Source of the DNA: Gaiellasilicea sp035556515
Lineage (GTDB): Bacteria > Actinomycetota > Thermoleophilia > Gaiellales > Gaiellaceae
Direction of reading: 5' to 3'
NCBI GenBank assembly: GCA_035556515.1
Contig: DATMEO010000064.1
Location: 1-30,188 of the forward strand
Length of the DNA stretch: 30,188 bases
Under the pieces are notes generated by a model. That model ran no database searches. It was not told the origin of the DNA and saw only the letters and a program-made list of their open reading frames with translations. Positions 25,501-30,188 of the stretch are shown piece by piece. A program made the position numbers and the translations under genes. Positions within the stretch are counted from its first letter, which is position 1. Each line of letters begins with the position of its first letter.

Positions 25501-25626
25501 GTAGAACCGTTCCAGGAGCGCTCGTGTTCGCTCCGGGTCCTGCCGCTCGCCGAGCGCCGTCGAGCCGACGAGATCAGCGAAGAGCACGGTGGCCAGCTTG
25601 CGCTCGGCGGCCTCCACGCGCCCCAT
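22543..25626 (-). CDS. Class III adenylate cyclase fused to AAA ATPase and TPR-like region
   Basis: A 1027-aa regulator. The cyclase domain (about 8-180) has both metal aspartates (Asp18 in FADLVGS, Asp62 in GDAVMAVFG), Lys58 and Asp126 for adenine choice, and Asn129/Arg133 (NVAAR) for the transition state, so cAMP synthesis is likely. A STAND/AAA-type ATPase follows, with Walker A GDAGVGKTT (228-236) and Walker B VVLVEDLHW (338-346). A long helical, TPR-like region fills about 560-1020. Such proteins act as ligand- or partner-controlled switches. The start at 25626 is eleven bases after the stop of the upstream kinase gene. Its last codons are inside the inverted repeat, so its C-terminus may have been changed by insertion. 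Confidence 0.93.
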   Translation of the reverse strand: MGRVEAAERKLATVLFADLVGSTALGERQDPERTRALLERFYDAMADEIGRAGGTVEKFAGDAVMAVFGVPDAHEDHAERALHAALAMQRRLETDFEGALALRIGVDTGEVVAGRAREGSSFVTGDAVNVAARLEQASEPGAIVVGARTAEMARGAFELGPVFEVDAKGKTEPVVAQELVRALTLMRPRGLRGGARAFVGRDTEVALLQAIYRHAAEQGEPHVVTLMGDAGVGKTTLVRELWRWLSEQAPQPLQRTGRCLAYGHVTYWALGEILREQLGILENEEQESVRRRLGDREILGLALGLDVAGEAHPLAVRELFQEAWVELLSELTAATPTVVLVEDLHWAEDPLLDLLERVARDVRGPLLVIGTARPELLDRRPAWGGGRRNASLVWLDALSPVESAAMLDELVPGELSAETRSALVERAEGNPFFLEELLAAFVETGTVVEDLPDSVQAILSARVDRLASGDKAALQAASVIGRIFWSGPTLELVGGENVDWAVLEDRDFIRRRPGSSLGGEIEYAFKHALTREVVYGSVPKARRARLHADFAAWLERTGGGRDEDAALLAHHYAQAAGPEDADLAWADATEELERLRVRAVRWLRRAAELAIRRYDLDEGVAGLQRALELCDPHERSGLWREIGRASALKFDGERFWEAMKRALKLTDDAQEQADMLGDLAFQTSIRSGMWPRRPEHEEIEGWIRQALELAEPESPARARALIARAYWNPSEERAAALEGSALAEQSGDLVLRSYAWGARASAAFAEREYEESFEWAHKRVALIPELADPDHHTEIYEELVPPAALTGRFEEALRLVDSHAELSRRLTPHHRIHAIAMELEVKELMGEWTSIRERAPVVERLVAENLGTPCIRNARSLLVEAVAHAYGDAHDAARQLEERALEIAFEGFGFRLFSPRVRLALLRNELDVVEEMIDEDVSRRGHDWMVTSAMVTTRLDGLLALGRLEDVEREAAPLASANSVLRPFALRALGVARQDEALIRDAIERFEGFGLGFHAEQTRLLGGLGAT

Positions 25627-25637
25627 TGTGACCTGTT

Positions 25638-27068
25638 CTAGGTGGCTTTCACCTCGTTGACGTGCGCGCGCCCGTCGAGCGCGGTGATCCAGACGACGAA
25701 GTAGCGTCCATCCGACTCGTCGAGCTCCCAGGCCGTCGTCGAGGAGGTGGTCTTGCCAGCGCCGACGACCCTGTCGAACGGGCCCGCGGGCGAGTTACCG
25801 GCCCGGATCTCGGCAGTGAATCCGGGTGTGTCGGTCGTCAGCGTCAGCGCCGCCGGCGTCCCTGCGGCCTCGAGCACGAGGCCGACGCCGGGCTTCGAGA
25901 AGGCGCGGTAGCTCTCCGTCGTCCAGTACGTGGCGGTATCGCCGTCGGTCGCGTCGCCGACTCGCTCGCTGTGCTCCTCGCCGTCACCGGGGGGCGGATC
26001 GTAGGAAGCAGTCCCCTCCAGGCTCACCGGGGCGCCGTCTGGGACATTGCCCGGAGTCTCGTCGTCCCGCGTCGCGAGCAGGATCCCGCCGACCGCGGCG
26101 GCGAGCAGCAGCAGCCCGAGAAGGAGTGGCCAGACCGGGACGCGGCGGTCACGCGGGGCGCGCTGCCGCTTCCGGCGCGGCGGCCGGGCGGGGGCCGCCT
26201 CCGGCCTGCGCATGATCATCGTCCCCTCGCCGCCCTCCTTCGCGTCGACCTCGTCCCGCACGGCGTCCAGCTCCGCGACGACCTCGTCCATCGAGGCTGG
26301 GCGGTCGGCGGGCTGCTTCGCAAGGCAGCGCTCGATCAGCGACGCGAGCCGGATCGGCGCATCGGGACGGGTGTCGAGCACGCTCGGGACCGGATCGTTG
26401 ACGTGCTTCATCGCGACGGAGAGGAAGTTGTCGCCCGCGTACGGCACCTCGCCGGTGAGCAGCTCGTGCAGGACGACGCCGAACGAATAGACGTCGGTCT
26501 GCGCGTCGACCCGTTCCCCGCGCGCCTGCTCCGGCGCGATGTAATGGCTCGTGCCGAGTACGGTGCCGGTCTCGGTCTGGCCGACCGCGTCGAGCGAGCG
26601 GACGATGCCGAAGTCGGTCACCTTCGCCCGCCCGTCCCCGTTCAGGAGCACGTTCTGCGGCTTGACGTCGCGGTGGACGAGTCCCTGCGCGTGCGCAAAC
26701 GCGAGCGCGCGCCCGACCTCGAGCCCGAGCTCCAGCACGCGCCGCACGGGCAACGGGCCGCCGCGCTCGACGAGCTCCTTCAGGTTCTCGCCGTCGACGA
26801 GCTCGAAGACGATGAACTGCTTCCCGTTCTCCTCGCCGCGGTCGATCACGGTGACGATGTTCGGATGCGAGAGCTGCGCGACCGCGCGCGCCTCACGGCG
26901 GAAGCGCTCGACGTACTCCTCGTCGTCGCCGTACTGGTCGTGCAGGATCTTCAGTGCGACGTTCCGCTCGAGCAGGGTGTCGAAGGCGCAGTAGACGGTC
27001 GACATGCCGCCCGTCCCCACCGTCTCCTTCAGCTCGTATCGGTCCGCGATCAACTGGCCCACAGCCAC
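25638..27068 (-). CDS. Ser/Thr protein kinase with discoidin-like ectodomain
   Basis: A 476-aa sensor kinase. The kinase domain (about 10-270) has GTGGMSTV, Lys40, catalytic Asp134 (HRDVKPQN), DFG (152-154) and APE, so it should be active. A basic juxtamembrane stretch (about 291-309) and one membrane helix (about 312-333) lead to an external domain of about 130 residues. That domain (SYDPPPGDGEEH, then DGDTATYWTTESY, a GVGLVL strand and TPGFTAEIRAG) looks like the galactose-binding/discoidin fold seen at the C-terminus of some MviN and kinase proteins. It probably senses a cell-wall or sugar ligand. The start is GTG at 27068; a GTG two codons later is also possible. It lies 29 bases after gabT. 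Confidence 0.92.
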   Translation of the reverse strand: MAVGQLIADRYELKETVGTGGMSTVYCAFDTLLERNVALKILHDQYGDDEEYVERFRREARAVAQLSHPNIVTVIDRGEENGKQFIVFELVDGENLKELVERGGPLPVRRVLELGLEVGRALAFAHAQGLVHRDVKPQNVLLNGDGRAKVTDFGIVRSLDAVGQTETGTVLGTSHYIAPEQARGERVDAQTDVYSFGVVLHELLTGEVPYAGDNFLSVAMKHVNDPVPSVLDTRPDAPIRLASLIERCLAKQPADRPASMDEVVAELDAVRDEVDAKEGGEGTMIMRRPEAAPARPPRRKRQRAPRDRRVPVWPLLLGLLLLAAAVGGILLATRDDETPGNVPDGAPVSLEGTASYDPPPGDGEEHSERVGDATDGDTATYWTTESYRAFSKPGVGLVLEAAGTPAALTLTTDTPGFTAEIRAGNSPAGPFDRVVGAGKTTSSTTAWELDESDGRYFVVWITALDGRAHVNEVKAT

Positions 27069-27097
27069 GAAACGTACCGTTCCCGCTGCCCGAAAAC

Positions 27098-28420
27098 CTA
27101 CGCCAGCACGTGCGCGAGCGCGTCTTCCCAGACGCCCAGCGCTTCGTCCAGCTCGGCGTCCGTGAGCACGAGCGGACAGAGCACCCGGATCGCGTTCCCG
27201 TAGATGCCTGCCTTCAGCAGCAGCAGGCCGCGCTGCAGGCAAGCGTCGATCACGGCCTGTGCGAGCTTCGGCGCCGGCTGCTTCGTGGCGCGGTCCTCGA
27301 CGAGCTCGATCGCGAGCATCGCGCCGAGACCACGCACGTCGCCGATCGCGGCGAAGCGGTCCTGCCAGGCCAGCATCCGTGCCCGCATCGTCTCCCCGAT
27401 CTGGAGCGCGCGCTCGTTCAGGTTCTCCTCCTCGATCACGTCGAGGACGGCGAGCGCGGCCGCCTGGGCGACCGGGTTGCCGACGTACGTGCCGCCGACG
27501 GCGCCGTCGTGGGCCGCGTCGAGGATCTCCGCCTTCCCGAGCACGCCCGAAAGCGGCAGGCCGGCGGCGATCGACTTCGCGACCGTGATCAGGTCGGGCT
27601 CGACGCTGAAGTGCTCGATCGCGAAGAGCTTGCCGGTGCGTCCGAAGCCGGTCTGGACCTCGTCGGCGATCAGGCAGATGCCGTACTCGTCGCAGATCGC
27701 CCGCAACCCCTCGAGGAACGCCTGCGGCGCGGGCAGGAAGCCGCCCTCGCCCTGGACGGTCTCGACGATGATCGCCGCAACCTGCTCGGCGGCGACCTGC
27801 GTCACGAACAGCTGGCGCAGCTCGGCGAGCGCGGTCTCGGTGTCGGGGCCGCGGTAGTCGGACGGGAACGGCGCCCGGTAGACCTCCGGCGCCAACGGGC
27901 CCATTCCGACCTTGTACGGATGCGGCCGCGACGTCAGCGTCATCGAGAGCAGCGTGCGGCCGTGGAACGCGCCCTCGAACGCGATCACGGCGGGCCGCTT
28001 CGTGTACAGCCGTGCGAACTTGACGGCGTTCTCGACGGCCTCGGTGCCCGCGTTGAAGAAGGCGGCCTTGGCCGCGCCGCGGAACGGCGCCTTCGCGAGC
28101 AGGCGCTCCGCGAGCTCGACGTAGGGCTCGTACGGGACGACGGTGAAGTCGGTGTGCGCGAAACGGGCGAGCTGCTCGGTCGCGGCCTCGACGACGCGGG
28201 GATGCGAGTGGCCGGTGTTGAGACAACCGACGCCGCCGGTGAAGTCGATGAAGGTGTTGCCGTCGACGTCGGTGAGCGTGGCGCCGCGACCCTCGTGCGC
28301 GACGATCGGCAGCACGATCGACTTCGCGTTCGCGATCACGCGCTGCTTTCGCTCCAGGATCGCCTGGGAGCGGGGGCCGGGAATGGCGGTGCGGATCTCG
28401 ATCGTCTTCGTCGTGGCCAT
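27098..28420 (-). CDS. gabT: Class III aminotransferase (4-aminobutyrate transaminase-like)
   Basis: A 440-aa PLP enzyme that moves the omega-amino group of GABA or a similar amine to 2-oxoglutarate. The phosphate-binding GTEAVENAVKFAR (about 125-137), HGRTLLSMTLTSRPHPYK, the PLP-ring aspartate Asp253 (IADEVQTGFGRTG) and the Schiff-base Lys282 (VAKSIAAGLPL) are clear. The fine substrate is inferred; GabT is the best fit from the N-terminus and the GVGCLNTGHSHP block. The start is the ATG at 28418-28420. No ribosome site precedes it, so it may be leaderless. It heads the minus-strand set gabT-kinase-cyclase and is divergent from pdxH, whose product makes its PLP cofactor. Confidence 0.92.
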   Translation of the reverse strand: MATTKTIEIRTAIPGPRSQAILERKQRVIANAKSIVLPIVAHEGRGATLTDVDGNTFIDFTGGVGCLNTGHSHPRVVEAATEQLARFAHTDFTVVPYEPYVELAERLLAKAPFRGAAKAAFFNAGTEAVENAVKFARLYTKRPAVIAFEGAFHGRTLLSMTLTSRPHPYKVGMGPLAPEVYRAPFPSDYRGPDTETALAELRQLFVTQVAAEQVAAIIVETVQGEGGFLPAPQAFLEGLRAICDEYGICLIADEVQTGFGRTGKLFAIEHFSVEPDLITVAKSIAAGLPLSGVLGKAEILDAAHDGAVGGTYVGNPVAQAAALAVLDVIEEENLNERALQIGETMRARMLAWQDRFAAIGDVRGLGAMLAIELVEDRATKQPAPKLAQAVIDACLQRGLLLLKAGIYGNAIRVLCPLVLTDAELDEALGVWEDALAHVLA

Positions 28421-28461
28421 CGGTGGAGCAGCGTAGCTCAGCCATGCATAGGGTCGGTGCG

Positions 28462-29052
28462 ATGGAGGAGCGCGACCTCGATCCGGATCCGCTGCGCCAG
28501 TTCGGGCGCTGGTTCGAGGACGCGCGCGACGCCGGCCTCCACGCCCCGGAGGCGATGGCGCTCGCGACGGCAACGGTCGACGGCAGGCCTTCGGCCCGGA
28601 TGGTGCTGCTGAAGGCTGCGGACGAGCGCGGCTTCGCCTTCCACACCAACTACGAGAGCCGAAAGGGCGTCGAGCTGGCGGCGAACCCGCAGGCGGCGCT
28701 CCTCTTCCACTGGCAGCGGCTGGGGAGGCAGGTGCGGATCGAGGGCCGGGTCGAACGGGTCACCGCCGAGGAGTCGGAGGCGTACTTCCACACGAGACCG
28801 GTCGGCAGCCGACTCGCGGCCTGGGCCTCGCCGCAGAGCCGACCGCTGGCCGATCGGGCCGAGCTGGAGCGGCTCTACGCCGAGGCGGTCGAGCGCTTCG
28901 GCGAGGACGCGCCGCTGCCGCCGCACTGGGGCGGCCTCCGCCTCGTCCCGGACGCGTACGAGTTCTGGCAGCACGGCGACGACCGCCTCCACGACCGCAT
29001 CCGCTACGAGCGCGACGTGACCGGGTGGGCAAAAATCAGGCTGGCACCCTAG
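28462..29052 (+). CDS. pdxH: Pyridoxamine 5'-phosphate oxidase
   Basis: PdxH oxidises PNP or PMP to PLP with FMN. The protein has the FMN-binding SARMVLLKAADERGFAFHTNYESRKG, QVRIEGRVERV, the SRLAAWASPQS block and the C-terminal RIRYERDVTGWAKIRLAP, all typical. The N-terminus is short: most members have an extra LRREY-like segment. ATG starts at 28444 and 28462 are both possible. I chose 28462, where MEERDLDPDPLRQF matches the family core (196 aa). Neither has a strong ribosome site. It is divergent from gabT with about 40 bases between, a functional pairing of PLP maker and PLP user. Confidence 0.93.
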   Translation: MEERDLDPDPLRQFGRWFEDARDAGLHAPEAMALATATVDGRPSARMVLLKAADERGFAFHTNYESRKGVELAANPQAALLFHWQRLGRQVRIEGRVERVTAEESEAYFHTRPVGSRLAAWASPQSRPLADRAELERLYAEAVERFGEDAPLPPHWGGLRLVPDAYEFWQHGDDRLHDRIRYERDVTGWAKIRLAP

Positions 29053-29076
29053 GCGGAGCGAAGCGACTCTCTAGGG
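29047..29076 (+). terminator. Palindrome over the pdxH stop codon
   Basis: CCCTAG (29047-29052, including the TAG stop) pairs with CTAGGG (29071-29076), and GAG with CTC inside. It lies between convergent pdxH and the CBS gene. No T-run follows. A weak terminator or a small repeat is possible. Confidence 0.35.
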
Positions 29077-29091
29077 ATCTTGCGCGGAAAG

Positions 29092-29523
29092 TCAGTCGCG
29101 TTTGAAGAGCGAGCGCGCGGTGTCGTGGGCGTCGGTGTCGCGGGCCTGCCAGGCGCGCTCGACGAGGCTGCCGAGGACGTCGCGGATGCCGATCATCCCC
29201 AGCAGGTGGTCGCCCTGGACGACCGGCACGTGGCGGATCTTGCGCTCGCCCATCAACCGCGCCGCGTCGAGGATCTGCACGTCGGCGTCGACCGTGACCG
29301 GCTCGCGTGTCATCACGTCACCGACGCGGACGGAGTCAAGGTCGGCGCCGTCGCCTGCGAGCGCCAGCACATCGCGCTCGGTGAAGATGCCGACGAGCCT
29401 GCCGTCGTCGCAGACGGCGACCGAGCCGACCCCTTCCTCGAGCATCCGGAGCACGGCCAGGCGCGCGGAGTCGCCAGGGTCGACCGTCACGACACGCGTC
29501 CTCATCACGTCGCCGATCGCCAT
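29092..29523 (-). CDS. CBS domain pair protein
   Basis: A 143-aa cytoplasmic protein made of two CBS domains and little else (about 6-60 and 68-125). The first has VDPGDSARLAVLRMLEEGVGSVAV and GIFTERDVL; the second has VDADVQILDAARLMGERKIRHVPVV and GMIGIRDVL. Such pairs bind adenine nucleotides (AMP, ATP, SAM) and control partner proteins; no partner is visible here. The C-terminal tail is helical and charged. It lies 22 bases downstream of the glycoside-hydrolase-like gene in the same direction. Confidence 0.93.
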   Translation of the reverse strand: MAIGDVMRTRVVTVDPGDSARLAVLRMLEEGVGSVAVCDDGRLVGIFTERDVLALAGDGADLDSVRVGDVMTREPVTVDADVQILDAARLMGERKIRHVPVVQGDHLLGMIGIRDVLGSLVERAWQARDTDAHDTARSLFKRD

Positions 29524-29535
29524 TGGGCCGCGAGT

Positions 29536-29549
29536 GTAACGCGTGTTAC
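29536..29549. other. Short palindrome upstream of the CBS gene
   Basis: GTAAC-GCGT-GTTAC, with perfect 5-bp arms, lies 13 bases upstream of the CBS gene start and covers the stop codon of the gene before it. It could be an operator or a minor RNA hairpin; there is no other support. Confidence 0.2.
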
Positions 29550-30188
29550 GAAGCGGGTGTGAGAGTGCCGGGCGTGTAGATGCCGAGCGGATTCCAGAGC
29601 AGGTAGCCGCGGGCGCCCATCAGGCGGGCGGCGTCGATCTGCGCCTTCACCTCCGAGAACCCGTACTCGCGGCCGTAGGAGAAGTCCTGCAGCCACGGAA
29701 TCAGTTCGGCCTTGCCCTGCTTCATTTCGCGGCGGAAGTCGGCGAGCGACCACTCGACGGTGGCGCCGGGCGCCGCGTTCGGGTTTTCGAGGCCGTACTC
29801 CCCCGCGCCGTAGTGCGACGGGTAGACCATCGGGTAGATCGCGTCGACGTACTTCGAGAGCCGCCGCGGGACCTGGCCGATGCCGAGGTCGCGCGTGGCC
29901 GCAAGGCCGAAGACGTCCGCCGAGACGCGCACTCCGAGAGGCTTCAGCCGCTGCGTCGCGTAATGGACGAACTGCGCGATCACCCAGCCGGGCGCGGTCG
30001 CGGTCTTCTTCGGGTAGACGATCGAGTCGACGTCACCGTCGGTGGGGAAGCGGACGTAGTCGAACTGGATCTCGTCGAAGCCCGCGCGCGCGGCGACCTC
30101 GGCGATCGAGACGTTGTAGTCCCAGACCCGCTTGTCGTACGGGTTCGTCCAGCCGAGGCCGGCGTGGTTGTGCCAGACGGAGCCGTCC
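29546..30188 (-). CDS. Putative glycoside hydrolase (DUF4015), C-terminal part
   Basis: The gene runs off the right edge; 213 codons are visible. The frame is open from the edge to the TAA at 29546-29548. The visible part matches the DUF4015 family of putative TIM-barrel glycoside hydrolases: HNHAGLGWTNPYDKRVWDYN, then GFDEIQFDYVRFPTDGD with acidic residues at the strand end, VSADVFGLAAT, VDAIYPMVYPSHYG and the last strand YLLWNPLGIYTPG. The family is usually secreted and may act on cell-surface polysaccharide; the signal peptide would be outside the window. A GTG inside the frame at 29983 is not the start, because conserved sequence continues upstream of it. Confidence 0.88.
   Translation of the reverse strand, partial: DGSVWHNHAGLGWTNPYDKRVWDYNVSIAEVAARAGFDEIQFDYVRFPTDGDVDSIVYPKKTATAPGWVIAQFVHYATQRLKPLGVRVSADVFGLAATRDLGIGQVPRRLSKYVDAIYPMVYPSHYGAGEYGLENPNAAPGATVEWSLADFRREMKQGKAELIPWLQDFSYGREYGFSEVKAQIDAARLMGARGYLLWNPLGIYTPGTLTPAS

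Noticed and set aside
22585..25641. A 1018-codon plus-strand frame opposite the cyclase gene
   Set aside because: Shadow of the cyclase-AAA gene; low-complexity charged composition, no motif.
29983..30188. GTG at 29983 as start of the DUF4015 gene
   Set aside because: Conserved family sequence continues in frame upstream to the window edge, so the gene is cut by the edge rather than starting there.

Overview
The window is a dense, very GC-rich bacterial chromosome segment with about 26 protein genes, mostly short gaps and many 1-4 base stop/start overlaps. Gene content and order point to a high-GC actinobacterium. The FHA-FHA-PP2C-RodA-PBP-PknB cluster is an actinobacterial hallmark, and DUF4446, the HNH protein and the FhaA-type DUF3662 protein fit as well. 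The lack of pknA, the attached ddl and the overall style suggest a deep lineage such as Thermoleophilia (Gaiellales/Solirubrobacterales). That assignment is inference from gene content, not a phylogeny.

Layout. 1-916 (minus): the start of an ABC-2 type permease and its ATPase. 1019-2425 (minus): a DHA2-type MFS exporter. 2452-5767 (plus): a nitrogen operon glnA-PII-amt, preceded by a leader RNA with two adjacent hexaloop hairpins, the second mutually exclusive with an intrinsic terminator. 5847-9004 (minus): SIMPL protein, argH and argG, with twin ArgR-like dyads over the argG promoter. 9074-9763 (plus): a two-domain sulfurtransferase. 9764-12512 (minus): DUF2199, HNH, DUF4446 and a CARDB-like membrane protein. 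12604-22403 (plus): a polytopic Ser/Thr kinase, then fhaA-fhaB-pstP-rodA-pbpA-pknB-ddl for phospho-signalling and peptidoglycan synthesis. 22543-28420 (minus): gabT, a Ser/Thr kinase with a discoidin-like ectodomain, and a cyclase-AAA-TPR regulator. 28462-29052 (plus): pdxH. 29092-30188 (minus): a CBS-pair protein and the C-terminal part of a DUF4015 glycoside-hydrolase-like protein.

How the genes fit together. GlnA assimilates ammonium, Amt imports it and PII couples them. Here the usual modified tyrosines of both GS and PII are phenylalanine, while an RNA attenuator-like leader sits in front of glnA. This suggests control has moved from protein nucleotidylylation to transcription antitermination. 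The large kinase/cell-wall cluster carries sensor (PASTA kinase), phosphatase, FHA readers, SEDS glycosyltransferase, transpeptidase and D-Ala-D-Ala ligase in one transcription unit. Three Ser/Thr kinases with three different sensor architectures lie within 15 kb.

Non-coding structure worth attention: the glnA leader (2452-2521), the arginine operator (9024-9056), a 22-bp-stem hairpin between fhaA and fhaB (15059-15137), a 165-bp element with 21-bp terminal inverted repeats between ddl and the cyclase gene (22401-22565), and a perfect 16-bp palindrome after amt (5775-5809). I saw no rRNA, tRNA, CRISPR array, transposase gene or origin. No gene-free stretch exceeds 300 bases.
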